64,000 bases of DNA from JAHBNG01 sp039028975 (GCA_039028975.1 JBCCHB010000072.1:1-64000), one strand, 5' to 3'; positions 10,039 through 18,663 are shown, numbered from the stretch's first letter. Numbers and translations are program-made. Notes: a model not told the origin generated them from the letters alone.

Positions 10039-10101
10039 ATCTAAATAAGCTAGGCAACAAATCGACTGCAACTTCTGTCTAATTATAAAGGAGAATAAGC
10101 C

Positions 10102-10983
10102 ATGCTAGACTACACACCCATTCCTGAAGAGCAGATCCGTTCATTTGACGAGAATGGTTACTTGATTGTTCGGAATGCATTAGATAGCGAAACCATCTCC
10201 AATCTTATTGAGGCCAGTGACCGACTCATTGCCAGCGATCATCAGATTGGACGTCAATCCCGGGCAGATGGGCGCTATGATGGATTTCGCAATTCGGTTA
10301 CTTTGGAGGATGCTTACATCCCACTGATGACCCATCCGAGTATCTTACCGTTGGTGGTGCATCTGCTGGGCTCCAATCTCCAATTAATGACCTCACACCT
10401 CATCTACAAGAGCCCTGATCCAGCAGGTACGCCAGAGACTCACCGAGATCCCGGCTGGCATCGCGATTACCTGCAGGCTATGATGGCACTGGGTCATTAC
10501 AGCATCCCCCGCATCGAACTCAAATGCGCCTTCTATTTCACCGATCTGAGCGAACCTAATACGGGGGCGACCATGGTGGTTCCTGGCAGCAATCACTTGA
10601 CGGCACCGATTGAATTCCCCGAAGGACAGGGGGATCCTGATGGTGCAGTCGAACCGCTGCTAAACCCTGGTGACTGTCTACTCTTTGAAAATCGAACATA
10701 CCATGCCGGAGCAGCCAATCTTTCAACCTGGACCCGCAAAGGAATCATGATTGGCTACGGCTACCGGTGGGTCATGCCCATGGATTTTCGCAGCCAAGAA
10801 GGGAGCTTTATAGAAAAGTTGACGCCTTTAGAGCGCTTCCTCGTCGGTGAGCAATTTGATGATGTCAAAGGATTCCAGCCGAATGGCGGGGCGAATCCAT
10901 TGGCTGATTGGTGTAAAGAGCACGGAGTGCCAACCGCTCGGCACTTTGGACCCGAAAAAGCGGTGACAAATGTTTATAACTAA
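10102..10983 (+). CDS. Phytanoyl-CoA dioxygenase (PhyH) family protein
   Basis: This 293-residue protein of the Fe(II)/2-oxoglutarate oxygenase superfamily shows the iron triad: H-x-D in GWHRDYLQ (about residues 121-123) and a distal His in YHAGAANLS (about 201). An Arg ten residues later probably holds 2-oxoglutarate. The N-terminal stretch ENGYLIVRNAL is typical of the family. AAAGGAG lies eight bases before the ATG. Family members hydroxylate varied small molecules, so the substrate cannot be predicted. It is a single gene with no obvious partner, and its upstream region is MITE copy 2. Confidence 0.88.
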   Translation: MLDYTPIPEEQIRSFDENGYLIVRNALDSETISNLIEASDRLIASDHQIGRQSRADGRYDGFRNSVTLEDAYIPLMTHPSILPLVVHLLGSNLQLMTSHLIYKSPDPAGTPETHRDPGWHRDYLQAMMALGHYSIPRIELKCAFYFTDLSEPNTGATMVVPGSNHLTAPIEFPEGQGDPDGAVEPLLNPGDCLLFENRTYHAGAANLSTWTRKGIMIGYGYRWVMPMDFRSQEGSFIEKLTPLERFLVGEQFDDVKGFQPNGGANPLADWCKEHGVPTARHFGPEKAVTNVYN

Positions 10984-10995
10984 AGTGCGGTCACT

Positions 10996-11063
10996 TTGGA
11001 AACGGCTGTTTTCCAATGTGCTACTAGAAAAACGAAACTGCCGTTTTCAAACGGAGCTGAGTA
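10996..11063. repeat. Dispersed repeat family, copy A
   Basis: It starts with a hairpin (TTGGAAAC ggct GTTTTCCAA) and ends in TTTTCAAACGGAGCTGAGTA at 11044-11063. The same 20-mer occurs at 43764-43783 and, with one change, at 49229-49248. It lies just after the dioxygenase stop and about 230 bp before the small membrane gene. Confidence 0.7.
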
Positions 11064-11295
11064 CAAAGTGCGGTTGTGGAACGTAGTATCCATAACAGAT
11101 TTATAACACAATATCTCGTAAGTTGTACGAAAGCTTAATCCAAGTACAGTAGTTCATGATTTTGCGGAGGAGGCGTTCTCTTACATCGAATTTTTACTGT
11201 AAATGCCGAACTAGAGAATCCTAATTCCACAGACATTTGATATGATGGAGAACTACTGACAATGTACTGGATATAGATCAAATGAGGAGCAAAAG

Positions 11296-11529
11296 ATGGA
11301 TAGAGGAAGCTCGAAATCTACGCTAATTATTGCACATGCACTGCTTCATGCCGGGGCGATTCTGCTTGCGTCGTACCTTCTACGAGAGACAGGGCAACAT
11401 CAGGCCGTTACGTACTTAATCCTGGCACTTTGGTTTGCGTCATCCCTCCTTCTTTTTGAAGCGAAAAAGTCACTTCAATGTGAGGTGGCCTATATTAGGC
11501 GACTCTTCTCCACTCGAGAGCGACGTTGA
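11296..11529 (+). CDS. Small two-helix membrane protein
   Basis: This is a 77-residue protein with two predicted membrane helices (about 11-28 and 38-55), a short polar link between them and a basic C-terminus ending RRLFSTRERR. GAGGAG lies seven bases before the ATG, which supports translation. No family is recognised. It is a single gene between the dioxygenase and the ABC-F leader. The basic tail should face the cytoplasm. Confidence 0.65.
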   Translation: MDRGSSKSTLIIAHALLHAGAILLASYLLRETGQHQAVTYLILALWFASSLLLFEAKKSLQCEVAYIRRLFSTRERR

Positions 11530-11553
11530 GCATACCTAGCTAAAATTTGGCTA

Positions 11554-11582
11554 TTGACAATCAATCTTTGCCATGCTAAACT
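11554..11582 (+). promoter_or_regulatory. Promoter of the ABC-F transcription unit
   Basis: TTGACA at 11554-11559 is separated by exactly 17 bp from TAAACT at 11577-11582, a good sigma-70-type match. Transcription from here would give a leader of about 410 nt before the ABC-F start codon. Confidence 0.7.
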
Positions 11583-11722
11583 GATTTTTACAGTCAGCTC
11601 TACGACACACGTAGTTTGCCCTTTTCTGTAGAGCTGTGGATAATCACAATTTTCAACAGAATTGTGGTATGGATTTTGCAACTAGCAAGAATAAATTTAA
11701 TTCACTTTTAGGACGATTACCG

Positions 11723-11800
11723 ATGACAGAGATGAACACAGGTCAATTATCACCCATCCCATTGGAGTGTGCCTGTCGTTCAATCGGTAATAGATGGTAG
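11723..11800 (+). CDS. Putative 25-aa leader peptide of the ABC-F gene
   Basis: The frame ATG to TAG reads MTEMNTGQLSPIP and ends CRSIGNRW. An AGGA nine bases before the ATG is a plausible ribosome site. Its start and end can base-pair with each other, and the first terminator hairpin begins 35 nt after the stop, the geometry expected for translation-controlled attenuation. The Pro-rich middle (SPIP) and Arg/Trp end are candidate stall points. It may also be non-functional. Confidence 0.45.
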   Translation: MTEMNTGQLSPIPLECACRSIGNRW

Positions 11801-11834
11801 CCAATCTGGTAACCAAACCGCTATAGAATTTACT

Positions 11835-11869
11835 GGCCACGGCGCATTCCGCCCGTGGCCTTTTCGTTT
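11835..11869 (+). terminator. Leader terminator 1
   Basis: GGCCACGG (11835-11842) pairs with CCGTGGCC (11853-11860), followed directly by TTTTCGTTT. It is placed to stop transcription between the leader ORF and the ABC-F gene. Confidence 0.75.
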
Positions 11870-11910
11870 ATTCAATTGATGCCGCCCAGTATAGCAGGCA
11901 CGGCACATTC

Positions 11911-11950
11911 AACGGCCACGGGATTCGATTCTCGTGGCCGTTTTTCGTTT
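11911..11950 (+). terminator. Leader terminator 2
   Basis: CGGCCACG (11913-11920) pairs with CGTGGCCG (11933-11940), followed by TTTTTCGTTT. Stem sequence and tail nearly repeat terminator 1, so arms could swap partners, and the pair may be a duplication. Confidence 0.75.
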
Positions 11951-12003
11951 GTCTATACAATCTGTGCCCAAGGCAGTATAAAACGGAAGGGATTGAATAA
12001 ACT

Positions 12004-13728
12004 ATGCAATTATCAATTAATAATGTTGCCAAAGCATACGGCGACCATCAAGTACTCAGCCAGATTAGTTTTAGCCTACCGTTCGGGCAAAAAATGGGGC
12101 TAGTCGGAGCCAATGGCGTTGGGAAAAGTACGCTACTCAAAATTATTCTGGGCCATTTGGAAGCCGATAGCGGCCAAGTGTCCCACCCTGAATCGTTGGA
12201 GATTGGCTATTTGGAACAATCTCTAGAGGCCGCCGAGACGATGACAATTACACAACTGGTCGATAACATGCTGGGCCGTCTGCGCTCAACAGAAGAGCAG
12301 ATGAGAGAATTAGAGGAAAAAATGGCGTCAGTTGCTACGTCTAGCGCTGCGTCTAGCGTTACGGCTAGCGCTGCGTCTGCTTCTGAAGATATGGATGAGA
12401 TCCTTGCCGAATACAGTCGGCTAAGCGAGCTCTTTGAACGGAGTGGAGGGTACGATATGGATTATCGCCTTAGCCAGGTCTTTGCTGGCTTAGGCATAGA
12501 ACGGCTGGACGGTAGCCGACGGGTGGGTACGCTTTCAGGAGGAGAAAAGTCTCGGGTGGGTTTGGCTGCGTTGCTTCTTCAGTCACCGGATCTGCTCTTA
12601 TTGGATGAGCCAACCAACCATCTAGATTTTGATGCATTAAGGTGGCTAGAGGGGTATTTACAGAGCTACCGGGGCGCTGTGCTCATTGTCTCCCATGATC
12701 GCCAATTCCTCAATGCAACCGTGTCCACAATTGTGGAAATCCAGGAACACAGTCGGGAGGCAAAGCTCTACAGCGGAAATTACGACTTTTATGCTCGGGC
12801 CAAAGTTCAAGAACGGGCTAAGTGGATCGAGGCATACTGGGCACAGCAAGAAGAGGTTCGCGAACTGCGCAAGCTAATGAAGAGCAAAGCCAATGTCAAC
12901 GCATTTGCTCGGGCACCGCGTGACAACGACAAATTCGCCTATACCTTCAAGGCTGAAAAGAAACAGATTTCACTGGCCCGCGATATTCGTTCTGCAGAAG
13001 AAAAGTTACGGCGGATTGTCGAAGATCCCATCCCCAAGCCGCCAGCCGAGTTGCAGATCAATCCAGATTTTGATCCGCAAGCGCTACCGAGTAAGACGCC
13101 GATTACGGTCATGGGCGTCAGCAAAGCATACGGGGATCAAGTAGTGCTCGAGGAAATTTCCTGCAGTGTCGAACCCACAAGTCGTATTGTGATTCTGGGT
13201 TCCAACGGGGCGGGTAAGAGTACCCTGCTAAAAATTATGGCTGGTACGCTTTTGCCAGACAGCGGCACTGTCCACGTCGCCCCTAGTGTTATACTGGGGC
13301 ACCTGGATCAAGAGCAAGAGACGTTGGTAACAGACGGCTCACTCTTTGACGTTTATCGCAATGGACGAGTCGGCGATCCAGAAGAGTTCAAGGCCGAATT
13401 GTTGGGCTACGGTCTCTTCACCTGGCCCGATCTGCGTAAGGAAGCCGAAACGTTAAGCGTAGGCCAGAAGCGGAAGCTACAGATTTCCGGACTCATCGCT
13501 CAACAGGCCAATTTGCTCCTATTGGACGAGCCAACCAATCACATCAGCCTGGACGTTCTAGAGGAATTCGAGAAGGCCCTACTCGACTTTGCTGGCCCTG
13601 TGGTTGCCATCTCCCACGATCGGCGCTTTATTGAGCGTTTTGCCAATGAAATCTGGGAGATGCGAGATGGGCAATTGGTTCGATTTATGGGCGATTGGGG
13701 GCAGTATCAGGCTACTCAGGGCCATTAG
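12004..13728 (+). CDS. ABC-F family ATPase (ribosome-associated)
   Basis: This 574-residue soluble protein has two ABC ATPase domains and no membrane segment. Domain 1 has Walker A GANGVGKST (about 35-43), signature LSGGEKSR, Walker B LLLLDEPTNHLD and His-switch VSHDR. Domain 2 has GSNGAGKST, a less usual signature LSVGQKRK, LLLLDEPTNHIS and ISHDR. The link holds a basic, helical ribosome-reaching segment (KLMKSKANVNAFARAPRDNDK). A Ser/Ala-rich insert with repeated 'ASS/ATS' lies at about residues 111-128. ABC-F proteins bind the ribosomal E site and relieve stalling or confer resistance to ribosome-targeting drugs. The attenuator-like leader suggests drug or stall induction. The exact subfamily is undecided. 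Confidence 0.93.
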   Translation: MQLSINNVAKAYGDHQVLSQISFSLPFGQKMGLVGANGVGKSTLLKIILGHLEADSGQVSHPESLEIGYLEQSLEAAETMTITQLVDNMLGRLRSTEEQMRELEEKMASVATSSAASSVTASAASASEDMDEILAEYSRLSELFERSGGYDMDYRLSQVFAGLGIERLDGSRRVGTLSGGEKSRVGLAALLLQSPDLLLLDEPTNHLDFDALRWLEGYLQSYRGAVLIVSHDRQFLNATVSTIVEIQEHSREAKLYSGNYDFYARAKVQERAKWIEAYWAQQEEVRELRKLMKSKANVNAFARAPRDNDKFAYTFKAEKKQISLARDIRSAEEKLRRIVEDPIPKPPAELQINPDFDPQALPSKTPITVMGVSKAYGDQVVLEEISCSVEPTSRIVILGSNGAGKSTLLKIMAGTLLPDSGTVHVAPSVILGHLDQEQETLVTDGSLFDVYRNGRVGDPEEFKAELLGYGLFTWPDLRKEAETLSVGQKRKLQISGLIAQQANLLLLDEPTNHISLDVLEEFEKALLDFAGPVVAISHDRRFIERFANEIWEMRDGQLVRFMGDWGQYQATQGH

Positions 13729-13742
13729 GCTCTAGTTCGTTT

Positions 13743-14539
13743 CGGCTCCGGCAATCACTTTGTGCAGGAAGATCATCCCCACGTGATTGGCCAAAACATT
13801 GCTGAGTGGTATCGGCGTATTAATCAATCTGTCGATACAAAGGCCAATTCCACTGATGGCGCAGTTGCCGAGGGAGAGGCCCTGCCCGAGATTCCTGACA
13901 AAACCAGTAATGATTTGATTCTCCCTATTTGGAGCAAAAGCCTATTCCGATTGCCGGCGCGTACAAGAACAGACCATCGACGGTGCTGCCGCTGGCGAAC
14001 AGACCTTCATCGTATACCTTCCAGAAGGATACGATGAAAGTGAGCAGCAGTACCGGACGCTATACCACTTGCATGGGGCCGGCGTGCGCGAGTCTTGGGC
14101 TGGCTATGATTGTAATAAGGTGGGTGAGGGCGTTGAAAAGGCAGTCGCTGCAGGCATTATCGAGCCGATGATTGTAGTTTGCCCTGTTGATCCAGATGGG
14201 AACAGGATGTGGTCAGACAGCTTTGACGGTCAATACTTGGCCTCGACCGCCCTGACAAAGGATCTGATTCCGTACATCGATACCAACTATCGCACCATCG
14301 CCGAGCGCAACGGTCGTGCACTGCAAGGCATTTCTATGGGTGGGTTTGGTGCGGCAACCAACGGATTCCGCATCCCAGAGCTATTTAATGCCATCATTAT
14401 TTGGGATGGAGCACTGCACGACTGGAACACCCTAAGCACTAACCGAGAGACAATTGCCACCAAAATGTTCGGCACCGAAGAATACTTTACCGAATGGTCC
14501 ACCTTGATCCATTGCAACATGCTAGACTGGATTGTGTAG
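13743..14539 (+). pseudogene. Degraded hydrolase remnants (dehalogenase-like C-terminus and esterase)
   Basis: Directly after the ABC-F gene, a frame without an N-terminus encodes the end of a haloalkane dehalogenase-type alpha/beta hydrolase (SGNHFVQEDHPHVIGQNIAEW, with the usual late catalytic His). From about 13965 another frame encodes an esterase of the Fes/esterase D type: TFIVYLPEGYDE, YHLHGAGVRE and nucleophile elbow GISMGGFGA. It has no in-frame start (a stop at about 13916 and no ATG/GTG before the conserved region) and ends at 14539, before the usual Asp/His part. Both are best read as broken genes joined by a deletion. Confidence 0.6.
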
Positions 14540-14545
14540 ATATCC

Positions 14546-14608
14546 AGAAAAAGATTTTCCAACCGTACCCTGAGCTTGTCGAAGGATACAGTTGGAAAAT
14601 CTTTTTCT
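14546..14608. terminator. Bidirectional terminator with 18-bp perfect stem
   Basis: AGAAAAAGATTTTCCAAC (14546-14563) is the exact reverse complement of 14591-14608. The 27-nt loop contains CCCTGAGCTTGTCGAAGG, a motif found in REP-like intergenic repeats of many bacteria. It separates the pseudogene from the convergent HD-GYP gene and would serve both strands. Confidence 0.75.
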
Positions 14609-14636
14609 TAAAGGCGATATTTGAATAGTGTGGTGC

Positions 14637-16259
14637 TTAAGATGAACGGTCGAGCGTGCTGAGGAGGTTATGCTGCATGGCAAACAGGGTCGCACCAGCT
14701 CGGGTAGAAACGTCAATTTTGTTGTAGATGTGCTGAACGTGATGGCCGACCGTCTTTTTCGAAATGACAAGCTCTTCGCCGATTTCAGGGTTTGACAGCC
14801 CGCGGGCCATGAGGCGCAGTACTTCGATTTCGCGCTTGCTCAGGCCACCCGGTGTTGCATGACGAGGACGCTGAACCTGGTGCCCTGTCGCGCTCAACAC
14901 TGCATCGGCAGCCGCTGCATCAAATTGGCCTGCCTTGACGTCTTGGCGCAGTTCAGCGGCTGCTTCATCGGGCGAAAGTGCCGGTCGATGAGGACGCGGT
15001 TCGGTCATGGCATGATAAGCATCGGCAGCCGCCAGAATTCGAGCGGTGAGCGGTAGCATCGGAGCGGGCAAGCGGCGGTGATAGCCTGAACCATCAAGCC
15101 GTTCGTGATGCAAAATCGCCAGATCAACCAGCGGAGCCATAACTTGGGAGCGAGCTAGAATTCGTTCAGTGAGATAGGGGTGTAAGCGCACCCGCTCCCA
15201 CTCGCTCTCGGTGAGCTTCCCTGGCTTGTTCCAGATGCTAGATGAGACGCCTACCCGACCTAGATCGTGGAGCAGCCCGGCGCGCCGCAGGCTAGTCGCA
15301 TCAGCATCTGGAAGCCCACATTGACGCGCTGCTTCCTCTGCCAAAGTAGCTACACCACGCGAATGGCCCACAAGATAGGGCGACTTCAGATCGGTGAAAT
15401 CGGCGATGGCAAGCAGGGCATCCTCAAACTGTTCTTCAGAGAGCCATGTGGCCAATTCAAATTCAGCAGCTAAAATCGCGTCCCAAGTTGACTCTACTTC
15501 CAGTTGGGCGAACAGGTCCGGAGCAGCTTGTAAGAAGACGTCAGCAATGGCCGGGTCATAAAGTCGTCCGGAGCGCTTCTTTACCACATTGATCGCCGTT
15601 TCTGAATCAGCTTGGAGTTGTAACGTCGCCGCATCGTAGGCCAAATGAATGACCCGCACGGGCAGCGCAATGGCGTCTCCCTTGAGTTGATAGGGCTGGC
15701 CTTGGCCATCCCAGCGTTCAAAGAGCTGACCTAGCGTGTACAGCATCTCTTGCGCAAAGCCCAATCTACCGGCTAGGTTGCCAGCCACTTCACACTGTAT
15801 CAGGCTGAGTTCATCCTTTGCGCCGGGCCCAGCAGCAAGTGCTCGACGGAGATAGCGAGCTCGCGCCAACAACGGCTGGCCCTGGCCCGCCATCTTTACG
15901 ATAGTAGGAAATACCTCAACTGGATTCTTCGTGTCGACTGTCAGCACTTGGCCCATGCCCAACTCATTGCCGAATAGCTCCGCTTGCCATGATGAAGCAG
16001 AGGTGCAACCGATATGTTTTAATAAAGAAAGGTAGTAGACCTGACGACATTCATCGCTGCTTAAGCCCAGCAATTGACTTAGATGAGTGCCAAGCAAGCA
16101 GGTACGCATGACCCAGTCAAGTGGCTGTCCCATGCCCAAATCGATCGCTAATGAGAATGAGGCCATCAATTCGGCTAGACGGAGATAACGATCCTGTGGT
16201 TGTTTATCGACTTTCGCTATGTTGTTCATGGTCACCGTCCGGTGCCTCAGGAAGTACAT
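14637..16259 (-). CDS. Tandem HD-GYP-like phosphohydrolase with LuxR DNA-binding domain
   Basis: This is a 540-residue cytoplasmic protein. The N-terminal half carries a degenerate HD-GYP-like domain (SLLKHIGC and FERWDGQGQP). The second half has an intact HD pair and metal ligands: AGLLHDLGRVG (about residue 335), RLHP, LAILHHERLDGSGYH and AAADAYHAM. GYP is replaced by GYH. The last 65 residues are a LuxR/GerE helix-turn-helix (LSKREIEVLRLMARGLSNPEIG). HD-GYP domains hydrolyse cyclic di-GMP or related dinucleotides, so this may couple nucleotide breakdown to transcription. An ATG at 16229 is a possible later start. It is followed upstream by a NarL-type two-component pair on the same strand. 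Confidence 0.85.
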   Translation of the reverse strand: MYFLRHRTVTMNNIAKVDKQPQDRYLRLAELMASFSLAIDLGMGQPLDWVMRTCLLGTHLSQLLGLSSDECRQVYYLSLLKHIGCTSASSWQAELFGNELGMGQVLTVDTKNPVEVFPTIVKMAGQGQPLLARARYLRRALAAGPGAKDELSLIQCEVAGNLAGRLGFAQEMLYTLGQLFERWDGQGQPYQLKGDAIALPVRVIHLAYDAATLQLQADSETAINVVKKRSGRLYDPAIADVFLQAAPDLFAQLEVESTWDAILAAEFELATWLSEEQFEDALLAIADFTDLKSPYLVGHSRGVATLAEEAARQCGLPDADATSLRRAGLLHDLGRVGVSSSIWNKPGKLTESEWERVRLHPYLTERILARSQVMAPLVDLAILHHERLDGSGYHRRLPAPMLPLTARILAAADAYHAMTEPRPHRPALSPDEAAAELRQDVKAGQFDAAAADAVLSATGHQVQRPRHATPGGLSKREIEVLRLMARGLSNPEIGEELVISKKTVGHHVQHIYNKIDVSTRAGATLFAMQHNLLSTLDRSS

Positions 16260-16481
16260 TCAAGATGCTTTTGGCTCGACTGCGATTGCGCATAGGTAAA
16301 GCAAATAGACAGGGGCAAATGTAGTGGTCGGACCTACAATTCCCGTGTTCCAACCTGCACGACGACTGACAGGAATGTCCACCACACGATTTGTCCGATT
16401 TTTATATGCTGTCTATGAGGTTGGTTAGACGCATTATGCCTCTTAGCATCTGATTGGGCAAAGATATAGGTTCTAATTCCC

Positions 16482-17138
16482 TTATGCAACACCCTGTTTT
16501 ATGGCGTAAATCGCCGCTTGTGTTCGATCACGTAGATGTAACGTTTGCAGAATGCTAGAGATATGCTTTTTGACAGTCCCCTCACTCACGATAAGTCTAT
16601 CCGCAATTTCGCGATTGGTAGCACCCTCGCCAAGTAGCCGTAAAACCTCAAGTTCGCGCTGGGTTAAGGGAATCTCTTTAATTGTGGGTTGTTTAGATGA
16701 GGATTGGGTGGAGAGTGAGCCAACCAATGCACCCGCAATGGCTGGGTCGAGTTGGTAGATTCCTGTATGGGCTAACCGAATGGCTTGGGCTAGATCTTCG
16801 GAGGGGATATCCTTGAGCAGGTAGCCACAAGCACCCGCTTTCAATGATTGCACAACGTAGTCATCATCGTTAAAAGTTGTCAGCATCAAGATCTGGCAAT
16901 TGGGCAAGCGTTTGCGAATTTCGATGGTGGCTTCAATCCCCGTCATAATAGGCATACGCACATCCATCAACGTGAGATCTGGAGTCAGCTCCGTGGCCAG
17001 CTTGACCGCTTCTTGACCGTCGGCAGCACGGCCAACAATCTCAATGTCTGGCTCTAGGGCCAACAATGTTGCGATACCCTCGCGCACCAAGCGCTGATCA
17101 TCAACGACGATTACGCGGATGGATTCTGATTCGCTCAT
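16482..17138 (-). CDS. NarL/LiaR-type response regulator
   Basis: This 218-residue regulator has a receiver domain (VVDDQRLVREG, phospho-Asp in LTLMDVRMP at about residue 60, Lys in YLLKD) and a C-terminal LuxR/GerE helix-turn-helix (LTQRELEVLRLLGEGATNRE, then VSEGTVKKHIS). It is the cognate regulator of the kinase at 17234-18472, which lies 95 bp upstream on the same strand. A 40-bp perfect palindrome lies in that gap. Targets are unknown. Confidence 0.93.
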   Translation of the reverse strand: MSESESIRVIVVDDQRLVREGIATLLALEPDIEIVGRAADGQEAVKLATELTPDLTLMDVRMPIMTGIEATIEIRKRLPNCQILMLTTFNDDDYVVQSLKAGACGYLLKDIPSEDLAQAIRLAHTGIYQLDPAIAGALVGSLSTQSSSKQPTIKEIPLTQRELEVLRLLGEGATNREIADRLIVSEGTVKKHISSILQTLHLRDRTQAAIYAIKQGVA

Positions 17139-17171
17139 ATGATTATTGTAACTGTTCGCTCCCCCACTAGG

Positions 17172-17211
17172 CTGAGCGTGTTGAAGCCGACGTCGGCTTC
17201 AACACGCTCAG
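17172..17211. repeat. 40-bp perfect palindrome
   Basis: CTGAGCGTGTTGAAGCCGAC is followed directly by its exact reverse complement, with no loop. It lies between the kinase stop (17234) and the regulator start (17138). Its half-site resembles the CTGAGCTTGTCGAAG core in the terminator loop at 14570, so it is probably a REP-type repeat. As RNA it would form a long hairpin that could set the kinase-to-regulator ratio. Confidence 0.85.
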
Positions 17212-17233
17212 GAAACTGGACACTTACTGATTA

Positions 17234-18472
17234 TTAATAGGGAATCTTCAAATTCAAGATAGCACCCTCACCAGGTTTACTGTCAAGTTTCACATGACCT
17301 CTCACCAACGCGACCCGTTCTCGAATTCCCTGTAGTCCATATCCCGGCTTGCTTTCTAGGGACGCAACATCAAAGCCTACCCCGTTATCAGCTACATTGA
17401 GAGTGGCATGGCTAGGCAATAGCTGGATCTTTAGTTCAACCTCTGTTGCCGATGCATGTTTAACGACGTTGGTTAACCCTTCTTGGGCAGCACGGTAGAG
17501 CGTCAACAGGATGGGTTGAGAGCAACTTGCTTCATCCCCCTCTAGCTCATGCTGAATCTGCAGATTATCAGTTTCTAACTGATTGACTAACCTGTCAAGT
17601 GCAGTGCGTAGCTGAAACCGCTCTCCGCCGTCGCGCAGGGTGCTGACAGATTGACGCACGTCGCTCAACGCAGCTTGCGTCGCGGCCTTGGCCTGAACCG
17701 CTGCTTCCTTAGCTAGTTCCGGCTGTTGATCATAGAGCTTGACGACCATCTCTAATTGTACATTGATGGCTGCCAAATAGTGACCCAGTCCATCATGGAT
17801 ATCCCGCGCCATGCGATTACGCTCTTCGGTGGCAGCCAAATCAGCAACTTGGGCCATGGATTCTTCGAGCTGCTGGTGTGACTCAGTCAAGCCGTCAAGC
17901 AAACGATGGGCATGCTCCTTGCTTTTGGCTTCTTCGGTGATGATGTTCCCAAGCAAGAGGGCAAAGACCGTCATTAAGCTGTAGCCCAGTAACTGCTCAA
18001 AATCTCCTACTGAGATAAAATCGTTCCGTGGGCCGTAGGCCAAACGTGCGAAGAGTGCGATGAAGCTAACACCCGCTACAGTTAATGCGGCTGTGCGACC
18101 AGTGGTTAGATATGCGTACAAGGACAGAAGAAGATACACAAAAATGGTTAACTCGAGACCTGCCGTTACAAAGGCTACTGTCAACAGCAGAACACGAGCA
18201 AAGAGGTGTAATCTGCTCCCTTTGGGCGACAGTTTGAGGCCATAGGCATTAATGGTCTGTAAATCAAGAATGAGCAAGGCGACGATTGCGAAGGCAAATA
18301 TCACAAATCGCGCAACCGGTTCCTCGTCAAAGACTGGCGCGCGAGGCGGTCGACCAAGTGTCCAGCTAAAAACGGCCACAATTAATGTGCCAATATAGAT
18401 CACGATCGCGAGCAGTTGGTAGCGCTCCGAGATGGAATCCGTCTGTGCCTGAGAAAAGATTCGTCTGATCAT
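17234..18472 (-). CDS. LiaS/NarX-type membrane sensor histidine kinase
   Basis: This 412-residue kinase has about six N-terminal membrane helices (residues 20-190), a short coiled coil, a HisKA_3 dimerisation domain with the phospho-His in MARDIHDGLGHYL (about 223), and a HATPase domain with TLYRAAQEGLTNVVKHA, DNGVGFD and GYGLQGIRERV. No large extracellular sensor is visible, so it probably senses through its membrane part. It forms a two-component system with the regulator just downstream. Confidence 0.92.
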   Translation of the reverse strand: MIRRIFSQAQTDSISERYQLLAIVIYIGTLIVAVFSWTLGRPPRAPVFDEEPVARFVIFAFAIVALLILDLQTINAYGLKLSPKGSRLHLFARVLLLTVAFVTAGLELTIFVYLLLSLYAYLTTGRTAALTVAGVSFIALFARLAYGPRNDFISVGDFEQLLGYSLMTVFALLLGNIITEEAKSKEHAHRLLDGLTESHQQLEESMAQVADLAATEERNRMARDIHDGLGHYLAAINVQLEMVVKLYDQQPELAKEAAVQAKAATQAALSDVRQSVSTLRDGGERFQLRTALDRLVNQLETDNLQIQHELEGDEASCSQPILLTLYRAAQEGLTNVVKHASATEVELKIQLLPSHATLNVADNGVGFDVASLESKPGYGLQGIRERVALVRGHVKLDSKPGEGAILNLKIPY

Positions 18473-18585
18473 TTAAATAGCATAGCACATGTTCGCCTGC
18501 TCGCATATGGGTCGTGCGACCACTCTAATTGTAGCCCTGCGAGGTAGATAGATTTACGACAAATACGCCGCAGGACAGACGACAA

Positions 18586-18607
18586 ATGATTGCAATCATA
18601 TTATAAT
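18586..18607 (+). promoter_or_regulatory. Operator-like palindrome next to a -10 box
   Basis: ATGATTGCAATCAT (18586-18599) is a perfect 14-bp palindrome two bases upstream of TATAAT (18602-18607), about 57 bp before the Kelch lipoprotein start. It replaces any clear -35 box, which suits an activator or repressor site. It is only positional evidence. Confidence 0.45.
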
Positions 18608-18663
18608 TTTGGCAGACACGTTTGCTAGCGATTGCGAATGAGGGGTGAATGAGGAGAAAAGAG

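Larger units (their letters stand above)
11590..12003 (+). promoter_or_regulatory. Structured leader of the ABC-F gene, likely attenuator
   Basis: In order it holds: a hairpin CAGCTCTAC (11595-11603) / GTAGAGCTG (11628-11636); a hairpin CACAATT (11645-11651) / AATTGTG (11660-11666); a 25-codon ORF (11723-11800) whose start region ATTACCGAT (11716-11724) pairs exactly with its end ATCGGTAAT (11783-11791); and two GC-rich hairpins followed by T-runs. Several ABC-F resistance genes are known to be induced by drug-stalled ribosomes on such leader ORFs. That this one works the same way is inference. Confidence 0.7.
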
